NCBI RefSeq assembly: GCF_002994745.2
Contig: NC_037093.1
Span: 18,611,555 to 18,675,554 of the forward strand
From: Rosa chinensis
Lineage: Eukaryota > Streptophyta > Magnoliopsida > Rosales > Rosaceae
Direction of reading: 5' to 3'
Length of the DNA: 64,000 nt
Made by a program: the position numbers and the translations under genes. The notes under the pieces are model-generated. The model did no database searches, was not told where the DNA came from, and was given only the letters and a program-made list of their open reading frames with translations. This document shows, one piece after another, positions 45,449 through 54,827 of this stretch (position 1 is its first letter; each line of letters opens with the position of its first letter).

Positions 45449-46654
45449 ATGGACAACGAGGAAGAAGAAAGGCAGAGCAAGAATCTGCAAGACATGATCA
45501 ACCATAAACGAAAGAACAGTCAAGAACAAGATCTCAATCACCAAGTCACATCATCTACTAGTTTCCCCGGTGTCACATCATCAATTAGTTTCTCCGGTGA
45601 GGAGGAGGAGGAGGACATGCTGGAACTCCGCCTCAATTCTCACCGCCCCTCTAGGCCTCGCCCAAGTGTGCCGCAACCACAGACCCAAATCCCTGTACTG
45701 CCAGAGCTTCATCAACTCTCCAACACACACTCTCGCCCAAATCTACTGCCAACACCACAACCAGAGGCTCAAAGCGCTCCATCAAATCATCTTCAACGCT
45801 CAAACACACATCCTCTTTACAGAGGTGAACCCTTGCTGCTTGCGCCAGAGCCTCTCCTTTATCCCCTCAATGGCTTTTATCGCCCTAATGGTGGTCAGTC
45901 CTCGATTACACCAGTCCAGGCGGCCGCACCTCCACCGCCACCTCCACCTCCACCTCCACGGTCACAACCACCGGTGGTTCTTCATCAAGATGTGAGGCCA
46001 AGAGCCGTGCAGATGCCACAACCACAGGTGGTTTTTCATCAAGATGTGAGGCCAAGAGCCATGCAGATGCCACCTCTACGGCCACCACCTGTGGGGCCAA
46101 GACCACTAGGGATTCGGCCAGTCCGCGCGCGCCGGAACTCGACTCAGGCTCCAGGCCAAGGAAAGAGCGAGACGGTGCAGGCTCCGTTTCCTTGGGCCAC
46201 CACAAAGCGAGCCACGGTCCACAACCTGAATTACTTGAGGACACATAATATAGTGACCATCACCGGTGACGTACAGTGCAAGCGATGCGAGAAGCAGTAC
46301 GAGATTGAGTACAATCTGGAGCAGAAATTTTTGGAGGTGGGAACTTACATTGTTGAGAACAGGATGAGGATGCATGACCGAGCACCGGATATGTGGAGGG
46401 ACCCAGTACTTCCGGCTTGCAAGTACTGCGAGCAAGAGAACAGTGCGAGGCCGGTCTTGGCTGACAAAAAGAGGGCGATTAATTGGTTGTTTCTGTTTTT
46501 GGGACAGATGCTTGGGTGTTGCACACTCGAACAGTTGAAATATTTCTGTAAGCACACAAAGAATCATCGAACTGGAGCCAAGGACCGGGTTCTTTATCTA
46601 ACTTATCTGTGTTTGTGCAAACAGCTTGATCCCACTGGGCCTTTTGATGTTTGA
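45449..46654 (+). CDS. DUF7086-type plant protein, single exon, intact
   Basis: The protein has 401 residues from the ATG at 45449 (tctcccATGG context). The open frame extends 22 codons further upstream, but without an ATG. The N-terminal two thirds are disordered: an acidic GEEEEE run directly before LELRL, which fits the LxLxL (EAR-type) repressor pattern at about residues 57-61; a run of ten prolines at about 161-170; and a duplicated HQDVRPRA.QMP unit at about 179-208. The conserved C-terminal domain (about 245-401) opens with PFPWAT and holds two CxxC pairs (CKRC about 277, CKYC about 324), suggesting metal binding, then the very typical INWLFLFLGQMLGCCTLEQL and CKHTKNHRTGAKDRVLYLTY blocks. 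This matches plant-only DUF7086 proteins, whose function I do not know. It has no signal peptide and no close neighbours. It is the only intact host gene in the window. Confidence 0.88.
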   Translation: MDNEEEERQSKNLQDMINHKRKNSQEQDLNHQVTSSTSFPGVTSSISFSGEEEEEDMLELRLNSHRPSRPRPSVPQPQTQIPVLPELHQLSNTHSRPNLLPTPQPEAQSAPSNHLQRSNTHPLYRGEPLLLAPEPLLYPLNGFYRPNGGQSSITPVQAAAPPPPPPPPPPRSQPPVVLHQDVRPRAVQMPQPQVVFHQDVRPRAMQMPPLRPPPVGPRPLGIRPVRARRNSTQAPGQGKSETVQAPFPWATTKRATVHNLNYLRTHNIVTITGDVQCKRCEKQYEIEYNLEQKFLEVGTYIVENRMRMHDRAPDMWRDPVLPACKYCEQENSARPVLADKKRAINWLFLFLGQMLGCCTLEQLKYFCKHTKNHRTGAKDRVLYLTYLCLCKQLDPTGPFDV

Positions 46655-47797
46655 AACTGAGCTCCAATGTAAGATAAGGAGCTACTGAGTTTTAAGGTTC
46701 AGTTAGTGGGAGGTGTGTGTTAGTAAACGAGATTTTCATATTTTGTCCATGTTTTTGTTCTTTCAAGCTAGGTTGTTGTTATCTTTTAAGGGAAATTGGA
46801 ACTATATGCTAATTAAGTATTGAAATATATGTTCAGTTCTTTTGGATTTAAGGTTGTGGTGTGAAATGTGAAGACATTGTCAATTAATCCTTGCGCATTT
46901 TGGAGGTAGTTTCTGACAACATTTTTGATGTAAACTGAGTAATACCAGAACCCTTATAAATTATACAGGACTGCTCGGTACACTCCCTGATACTTTTGGA
47001 TTAAATGGAGGTATATTCAACATGTCTACTTCTCTTGGTATGCTGATAGTCCCCTATAACTAAATAGAAATCCAAACCATTGTTGATCAATTCTTTAAAC
47101 CTAGATGAGTAGAAAAAAGATGGATTGTGAGTAAATAAAATATAGGTGAGGATACTTTGAGAACAATTAAAGAGTAGATGTTGGCATAGAGATGTTATTG
47201 TCCATCTGTTATAAATTTTAGTTTGCATGATAAACTATTTTTAAGTTGCATAGTCACTCTTTTTCTTTTTTTGCCTCAGAATTGCCCTTTTTGGGCTGAT
47301 TGCTTCAGACTTACCTTTTTCTTTAGGCACAACTGAGAAAAATATTATTGTGTACTGGTCCTGATTCCTGATGCTGAAGCCATGTTTGGGATTCAATTCA
47401 AAGTCACATACCTTGCTTACTAATAGACACCAATCCTCAGTTAGATGCATATATGTTACTTAATTATCATACAAAGTTTTCTCATTCTGAAAGTATGTGC
47501 AAGGATTATAGGAATTTATAGCCTGATCGAGATCTAAGAATATGAACTATGTCAGATTCTGTCAAATTGTCTGAGTTGAGGAATTCGATCTATTTGGTAA
47601 ATGGCATCGTGTTCCTATATATTGTTGTTTATTGTTTTGAGAAGTTGCTTATGGTTAGTATTCTGTAGCATGGAGGGGTCTGATGGCCACCAAGCTCAAG
47701 TGATTTGATCTCATGATCCTGATACACACTGAAGATCATATCCTCAAGATTCAGATAAAAATTTCTTTTCTACAATTTTGATCCTCATGATAATTTG
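46655..47797. other. 3' UTR and intergenic sequence
   Basis: The first ~250 bp are probably the 3' UTR of the preceding gene. The rest is AT-rich with no gene or element border. Confidence 0.45.
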
Positions 47798-47914
47798 TTG
47801 GATCAAATTAAGAATTCACTTAAATTTGATCTGAATCTTTTTTTTTCCCTAAAAATTTGATCCAAATAAAAAAAGATTCAGATCAAATTTAAGTGAATTC
47901 TTAATTTCATCCAA
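47798..47914. mobile_element. Small foldback (MITE-like) hairpin, 117 bp
   Basis: Arms of about 48 bp (47798-47846 and 47866-47914) are near-perfect reverse complements, beginning ttggatcaaattaagaattc. They have a loop of about 20 bp and one clear mismatch. No clear target duplication could be fixed. A transcript would form a precursor-like hairpin. Confidence 0.7.
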
Positions 47915-47947
47915 ACACTTATCAATATTAACCACAAAACAAAATTG

Positions 47948-48015
47948 AGGTATGGTAAAGCCTGCCATTTACCTGCTCAGGTTCCATAGGTAAATGGCAG
48001 GCTTTTCCATACACC
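47948..48015. repeat. Foldback at the end of the Athila fragment
   Basis: The arms 47948-47974 and 47988-48015 are inverted copies (taaagcctgccatttacct core) around a 13-bp loop. The right arm is integrase coding sequence; the left arm is its inverted copy at the fragment break point. Confidence 0.85.
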
Positions 48016-48837
48016 AACCTAAAGGGACTCATTCCTATTGGCGTTTTATATGTTGTTCTATATGCCCAAAGTGCGTCCTCCAATATTTGGCTCCAATCCT
48101 TGCGGTTGGGATTCACAGTCTTCTCCAATATTTTCTTGATTTCTCAATTGGAAACCTCAGCTTGCCCACTTGTTTGCGGATGATAAGGCGTAGAGACCTT
48201 ATGAGTGATATTGTACTTCTTGAGCAAAGCTTCAATGGTCCTATTACAGAAGTGGGATCCTCCATCACTTATGAGTGCTCTTGACATTCCAAACCTAGAA
48301 AATATGTTAGATCGAATAAAATCTGCAACAACTCGAGAATCATTAGTACGGGTGGCTTTTGCTTCCACCCATTTCGAAACATAATCCACAACAAGTAATA
48401 TATAAAGAAAACCATGAGATGAAGGAAAAGGCCCCATAAAATCTATACCGGCCCCACACATCAAAAATTTCAACAACAAGAATAGGAGTTAAAGGCATTT
48501 GATTTTTAGGTCCTAAATTTCTGGTTCTTTGGCATCTATTACAAGTCAAACAAAAAGCATATGCATCTTTAAACAAACTAGGCCAATAAAAACTAGATTC
48601 CAACACCTTAAGAGTAGTTTTCTTAGAACCAAAGTGACCACCACAATTTTTAGTATGACAAAACGATAAAATATGATTAAATTCAGATTGAGGCACACAA
48701 CGTCTTATCAAACCATCACCACAAAATTTCCATAAGTAAGGATCATCCCAAACAAAACGATTTGTATCTCTTTTAAGTTTATCTTTCATAGCATGCGATA
48801 AAGTGCTTGGCAATTTCTTAGTAACTAAATAATTCAC
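47975..48837 (-). pseudogene. Athila-type integrase remnant
   Basis: The zinc-binding part is at 48343-48837 (HTKNCGGHFG, CLTCNRCQRTRN). The core is at 48144-48479 ([46 protein letters not shown]). The C-terminal [20 protein letters not shown] is at 47928-48128. Stops and frameshifts separate them. Confidence 0.9.
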
Positions 48838-49589
48838 AATATATGCATATCAAGGAACACTTACCTCTAGTCCAAAGAGTTGCTCATTTGGGAATGTCTC
48901 AACCATAGGAACGGCGTCCTCATCATGTACTATGCGGCACAAATGATCTGCAACTACGTTCTCACTTCCCTTCTTGTCCTCTATTTCTACATCAAATTCT
49001 TAGAGAAGGAGAATCCATCAAATTAGCCTTCACTACGCCAATATTTGAATCACACAACATGCATCAGACAACTGCGCACATTTTATCTGTCGTCTAAAAA
49101 ATTTAGACGAGAGCAAAAATTATTCTATTGTGTATGATTCAATCATACAATAGTTTATGTAAAATAAGTGTGATGTTGTCCGCATTTTTTAAAGGGACAA
49201 CAGATTTTCAAATTGCTGTTGTCCAAATAGCTAGTATCAGACAACATAATAATTGTTGATGTTGTTCTATTGTTATTCAGACAATTGTCGAAATTTGATG
49301 TCGTCTGAATAAATCTATTCAAACGACTCTTTTTACATTGCTATTGTGCAATTTATTATCAGACAATAACTATGTTGTGATGTTGTCTGATATTTCTATT
49401 CATACAACATCTTTTCTTGTCAGTTGTGTGACATTGTTACATACAATGATTCTTTAATTTATATTGTCTCAGTATTGTGACTTCTGATGCCCTAGTTGGC
49501 TCCCCACATTTGACTAAATTTCAATTTTTCGACTCCCTCCATCCACCAAAACTTAAACTTGCCCCGTTTTCTACAAAGCTACCTTACTT

Positions 49590-51000
49590 TTTCCTCCTCA
49601 AAAAAAAAAAAAAAAAACCGAAAGCTACCTTTGTCTTCTCATATAGCTCCATGTCTGTCTCTCTCTGTCTCTGTCTCTCTCTCTCATTCCTACTCTCTTT
49701 CCACGAACACCACTCCCTCTCCGCGCTTCTTCGATTTCATGAAAAAGGAGAGTTGCCAAGTACAAGAACAAGGCCGAGTTCAGGTTCCACTCCGCTCTCG
49801 CCTACGCCCCTCCGCCTTCTTCGATGCAGGTATTTGCCAATCTCTAAAACCCTCAATTAATCTTTTAGATCTGGGATGAACACGCATCAACATGTTTTGG
49901 CCTTTTGCGATATACAGATTTGATTCAGGTTTGGGTTCAATTAAGGAGTTGGCTGGCTTAAGTTCCTCCTCAGTGCAGCCCCTGGTTGTGTCTTCGCCGG
50001 AGGAAACCCGAATGTCGTTGTTGTCGGATAATAGACTTGCAAAAAGTTTAGAAAACCGTCAGGTAACCATCATTGGGTTTGTCTGATGGTTTTCGGATTT
50101 TCTGGTTTGGGAAACTCCCTATGTTGTTAGTCTTGATGATTTGATTGTTTCAAATTAGTATAAGTTTTAGGCTATGGGGTTCCTCCTCTGCCTCAGGTAT
50201 GAAATTTAAACCTTGCTTGGAAATCAGATTTTGATTCCAGTGAGATTGTTTGGTTAGCGAGGATTCTTGGATTGGTTTTGTGATCTTTGACTTGGTTTTG
50301 GGATATTGTTTGAATCAAAACCGGAATGCTAAGTATAGGAGACACGAGGAAGAGTTACTGAGTCAGCTTCAGGTAGTAGTAAAGTCCAAACTACCTGGAT
50401 GCAGAACCTTGTAACTTTTTTGGGGGTTGTTCTTTGGGTGTTCGTTACGTTTAATTGAACTAGGGGACAAGGTAAAGCTTGTCTCTTTGCTAATTACATT
50501 GGGTGTTTTGTTGAAGGGTCAGTAGGACCTTTCTGGTACTTAGTCCCTACCATTTTTTTGTTAGTGTTTCTGCTTCAGTGCTTCTCTTTCTGCTAATTTG
50601 AATGTGAATGTACCTAATACAGAAAAGGGTTGCTACAAATCTATGTTTGTACAGTTCTTACTTTTTCTTTTTCTTTTTTCCAGAGTGCTAGAAGTGTAAC
50701 AGAGCCATGGCATCCCAAATAATAAGAGTTTGAGGCTAATGATTGTCTCAAGTCTGCAAATCAAGATTTCTTCCCAAAAACATCACAGAGGAGCTACCTT
50801 AGGACTGTTCTATGTGTTCCTGATTCAAATCCGAATATTAATGATGGCACTGCAAGTCATGCTAGTGATGGTTTTGGAAGGCAAATGAATTCTGGATCCC
50901 TTTCTGATTTCTCAAAAGTTCCTTCACATGAATGTACTCTAAACAAAGTCTGCTCTTTCAAGGTGCAAGGAGAAGAAGAAAACAAGGAGGTATAACACCA
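49590..51000 (+). pseudogene. Captured host gene fragment (several exons) inside the CACTA element
   Basis: A poly-pyrimidine leader (49640-49690, tctctctgtct) precedes an exon reading KYKNKAEFRFHSALAYA and ending at a gcag|gtatttg splice site at about 49829. A second exon-like stretch at 49927-50062 reads IKELAGLSSSSVQPLVVSSP. After a tttttccag acceptor near 50680, a third runs to ggag|gtataac at about 50990 and contains NQDFFPKTSQRSYLRTVLCV and KVPSHECTLNKVCSFKVQGE, after two adjacent stops near 50720. I do not recognise the protein. Splice-like borders suggest genomic capture. Confidence 0.5.
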
Positions 51001-51868
51001 CCATGAAAATCTGCAATTTTTATGTCTATCCATTCAGAATCTATTTTCGTTTATATGCACCTTTTCATAATTTTTTTTCAACTTTTAAGCATGTGCTCGG
51101 ATCATGATATGATTATGTGGACTGTGTGATACATCATTATGAATTGTGAATGATAATCTTCACATCAAGTGGCAGTGGTACTAATCAACTTATTTATGCA
51201 CCTCTATCTCTGCTTAGATGCCATGTATATCATCTTTTCAATATCTTTAGAGCTTGTTTATGGACATGTATTCCTTGAAAGGAAAAAAAAAAGAACAAGC
51301 ACGAGCAGAAAGTAGGACAAGAATTAAGGGATGTTTTGCAAAGATAGATAACTGAATGGTATGTAATTATGACATTTCCAATATAGTTTGCTTTCCTCCT
51401 ATTAACAAATCAATTTATTCTTGCTTGTGGATCTATATTATGTATTTCTGTATGCACCAATGACATTGTATTTAGCTTTTGGTTCTTATTGCAAACTAGT
51501 TACATCCAAGAAATAGTGCACTGGTAGTTAGCAGGGGCGGCGATGAACAAACTTTCCTCTTCTAATTAATGTATCTTTTACTATCACGTTTCAACTTCTT
51601 AAAATGATAATATTTATGTTGTATTTGGCAGATATAATCAAATCATGAGTGGGACTTCAAGGTTTGTACTGAGAGGTGGACAAGATTTTATAACATTTTG
51701 CAAAGTCACGGAGGCACTGGTATGAAGTCCTACCAAAGTGTTTATTATAATTAGTGTAGTTACTAATCTTGTATATTCAATAGCTTTTGAAGCTATAGCT
51801 TCGATATTTTTTTAGTTACACATAAACACATATATTATTGAACATATCCACATATTATTATGGACTGC
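51001..51868. other. CACTA interior, probably introns of captured DNA
   Basis: AT-rich sequence without clear exons. A short coding-like patch near 51650-51720 cannot be assigned. Confidence 0.35.
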
Positions 51869-52773
51869 TGTTAGCCCCTTAGTGCCGCGGACGCCTAGGC
51901 ATGGCATTAGCTTTGGGCCATGTCGAGGCAAGACACGCACATGCTAGTTGGGAGCATGTGCAAGCATAAACGCAAGGCAAATGGGAAGCCTCGCTAAGCA
52001 CTGACGGAGGTGTCAGCAGGCAAGGAGGTTGGCGGCAAGCAGGTGCGCAGCTGCCTGTGAGCGATTGGTAGCAAGCAAGGGTGCAGCTGGCAGCAAGTGT
52101 GAACAAATGTGAACATGTGTGAACAAATGCGAACAAGTGTGAACACAAGCTTGCAACAAGTGTAGGCGTAGCTGGCAGCAAGCAATTGGCAGCAACTTGT
52201 GGGCACAAAGCTGGCAGCAACTTGGCAGCAGCTTGGCCACAAGTTGGGCTGCAAGATGGCATCAACTTGGCCACAACTTGGCAACAACTTGGCCACAAGT
52301 TGAGACACCAAGTTGGCAGCAAGTTGCAGCCATGTGAGTCGTGACACATGGCTCGCAACTAGAAGCTGCCAAGCACATTGTTGTGCTATATAAACCCAAC
52401 CCATGGGGTTGTCATGGGGTTAGAATCTTGGGGAGAGAGCTAGGCAGATTGAGTGTGGGATCACTAAGGCTGAAAGCCCTCGAGATAGTTGCTAGGCAGA
52501 TTGGGCAAGTGTGTTTGCCAAGGCTGAAAGCACTATCGTACTCTTGTAATCCTTTAGTTGAGTTAAAGGTTGGAAAGAAGGCTTTCCGTAAACACGGTGT
52601 GTCGATTGTGTGTGTGCATGCTTTGTATACTCGTTGCTATTTACTTGATAGTTCCGCTGCGTACTTAAGCAAGTGAGTGAGAGAGGTAGGCTGGTCGAGT
52701 AGGGCAAGCTACTCGACGCCATCACAAGGAAAAAAGTTTAGGGTAAAACTATACCCGCGGGTCCTGCGTGACA
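51869..52773. mobile_element. Solo LTR nested in the CACTA element, 905 bp
   Basis: It starts TGTTAGCCCC and ends GCGTGACA, with exact 5-bp target copies actgc at 51864-51868 and 52774-52778. A TATA box (ctatataaac, 52386-52395) is present. Positions 52200-52335 contain many irregular copies of aacttggc(a/c)(g/a)caa. No coding domain is seen. Confidence 0.9.
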
Positions 52774-52955
52774 ACTGCTTTGGTTAGATATTTGTTGGGT
52801 AAATGCTTCACAAACCTTAACATATAACTAGTTTCCTTTCTAGTTAGATATTTGTTTATGTTTGATCAATAGATTATTATAAGTGAAACCTCATAATGAA
52901 GCAGTCATGGTTTCTATTATTTTACTAATTGATAAATTTGTTATTTGCACCGCAG

Positions 52956-53045
52956 GAGGGTTTGAAGCCAATAGATGTTGCATCTGCAAGTAGGAACCGA
53001 AGAGTTGTAGAGATCTTACATTTATCTGTTTTGGTATTTAGTATG
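52956..53045 (+). pseudogene. Ankyrin-repeat-like exon fragment in the CACTA element
   Basis: After an acceptor-like ttgcaccgcag, the sequence reads EGLKPIDVASASRNRRVVEIL, which resembles one ankyrin repeat. It may belong to the same captured gene. Low confidence. Confidence 0.35.
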
Positions 53046-53946
53046 CTTTTGGCCTTTAGGTGTATATATAGGCATGGTTAATGTACATTGGACACATTTA
53101 TCGACAAGTTTATTTTTTGGCTTTTAAGTAAATAGGCAGGGTTAGTATGTGTTAATATTGGGATGAACCTACTGCTTGTGGAATATTATAGATCTTGTTG
53201 GAATCAATGGAAACCTTTGGTATCAATATTGGATGTGTTTTGGATGCATTGATGGGTAGGTTTTTGTTAGATGCAATATCCAGAATGTATGTCTTATTAT
53301 CCAATCTCAGACAATGAAATTTGACTAGAAAACCATTGTCTAACAATTGAGCACAAAAAAATCATATAAAAAAACTGTTGTATGTACAACATAACAACAA
53401 TATCTTTTAAACTGGTTCTATTCCCCAACATTGTAAAACACAATGACAAACCTACATATTCTGTTGTATGAAAATAGAAAAACAACAAAGAATACAAAAA
53501 AACTATTGTCTCACTTCATTAAACAGTACATCATACTAAGAAAACCATGGTTGGAAATAAACTTCAATAATTGCAAAACTTAGAAAGTTGTTGTTTGATT
53601 AAACAACACACAATAGTTTACTATGAGAAAAATAGAGTGTGAAATGTTAACAGACAATATTACACTATAAATTATGTTGTCTCAATGACTTCAGAAGTTC
53701 CTTTTATTTAGGTTCTGCTGACTTAATTCACTTTGGACAACAGCTATTTTAAGTTGTCTATTATCTTTTCTGGTGTTCAGATAACATGTTTATTAGCTCT
53801 TGCTCTTGTCTAAATTTTCTTCAGACAACAAAATCTTGCTGTTGTCTGATACCCTCATCAGACGGCACCCACTCAGTCAACAACAAAGAGGGTCATCAGA
53901 CGACAACGAAAAACTGTCGTCTGATCGTATTATTGGCGTAGTGCTT

Positions 53947-54761
53947 GGTTTTGACTCCTTCTTTGAGAATAAGTACTTCAAAGCTGCATGATCAGTGTAA
54001 ATAACAACCTTAGTTTGAAGTAAATAAGATCTAAATTTTTCAAGAGCAAAAACAACAGCTAATAATTCTTTTTCCATAGTTGAATAATTCAATTGAGTAT
54101 CATTCAAAGTTCGAGAAGTGTAGTAGATGGCATATTGCTTTTTGTCTTTTCTTTGACCAAGAACCGCGCCTACTGCATAATCTGAAGCATCACACATGAG
54201 ATTAAAGGCAAGGACCAATCCAGAGGAAGCATGATAGGAGCAGATGTCAGACGCCACCTGACATTCTCTAGATACCATTCAAACGTCACATCTTTCTGCA
54301 ATAGTTTACACAGGGGCCTTCAATTTGAGAGAAGTCCTTAATAAAGCATTTGTAAAATCATGCATGTCCAAGAAAAGAATGAACCTCTCTCATAGAAGTG
54401 GGAGAGGGTAAGTAGCAAACAAGATCAACTTTAGCTTTATCTACTTCTATTCCCCTAGAAGAAACTATATGCCCTAAAACAATGCCTTGAGTAACCAAGA
54501 AGTGACATTTTTCCCAATTTAGAACAAGGTTTGCTTCAATGCAACACTTCAAGATTAATTCTAGGTTCCCTAAGCAATTTTTGAAACTATCTCTAAAAAC
54601 ACTAAAATCATCCATGAAAACTTCAATTATTTTCTCAATATAATCTGAAAAAATACTAAGCATGCATCTTTGAAACGTACCTGGGGCATTGCAGAGTCTG
54701 AATGGCATTCGACGATAAGCAAATGTGCCAAAAGGACAAGTGAAAGTAGTTTTCTCTTGAT
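53947..54761 (-). pseudogene. Athila-type RT and RNase H remnant
   Basis: The RT palm (MPFRLCNAPGTFQRCMLSIF, FMDDFSVF) is at 54358-54708, extended upstream to 54761. RNase H (DASDYAVGAVLGQRKDKKQ, YSTMEKELLAVVFALEKF, VIYTDHAALKYL) is at 53947-54278. There are frame breaks near 54290-54360. Confidence 0.9.
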
Positions 54762-54827
54762 CGTCTTGAGCTCAGTGGTTAAAGCACCCACTACCTAATG
54801 ACGAAGTCATGGGTTCGAGTCACTATG
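54762..54827 (+). mobile_element. Head of a second tRNA-headed retroposon, cut by the Tekay element
   Basis: The sequence tgagctcagtggttaaagcacccactaccta...gggttcgagtcac closely matches the head at 43030-43095. It lies between the broken Athila RT and the Tekay LTR. Its body must continue beyond the far Tekay LTR, outside the window. Confidence 0.75.

Larger units (their letters stand above)
49031..53943. mobile_element. CACTA (EnSpm) transposon carrying host-like exons, 4913 bp
   Basis: The ends are CACTACGCCAATA (49031) and TATTGGCGTAGTG (to 53943), 13-bp perfect terminal inverted repeats. A 3-bp target duplication ctt lies at 49028-49030 and 53944-53946. Many subterminal copies of cagacaac / gttgtctg and gtcgtctg occupy 49060-49420 and 53280-53930. 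No transposase was recognised. The interior holds exon-like host sequence and a solo LTR. The Athila RNase H frame resumes across the site. Confidence 0.93.
47975..54761 (-). mobile_element. Athila-type Ty3/gypsy fragment split by a CACTA transposon
   Basis: On the minus strand the order is RT (54358-54761), RNase H (53947-54278, continuing at 48840-49030) and integrase (47975-48837), which is gypsy order. The RT motif FMDDFSVF and the integrase block [10 protein letters not shown] point to the Athila lineage. No LTR, gag or protease remains. The RT end is cut at about 54761 by a tRNA-headed element, and the integrase end stops at a foldback. Confidence 0.88.

Noticed and set aside
45570..46567. 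Additional frames over the DUF7086-type gene
   Set aside because: These are shadows of the real gene in other frames.
51879..52404. Cysteine- and leucine-rich minus-strand proteins
   Set aside because: They arise from the repeated aacttggc words in a solo LTR, open in several frames because of the repeat.
54762..54827. tRNA gene on the plus strand
   Set aside because: Same reason; it is also truncated by the Tekay LTR.
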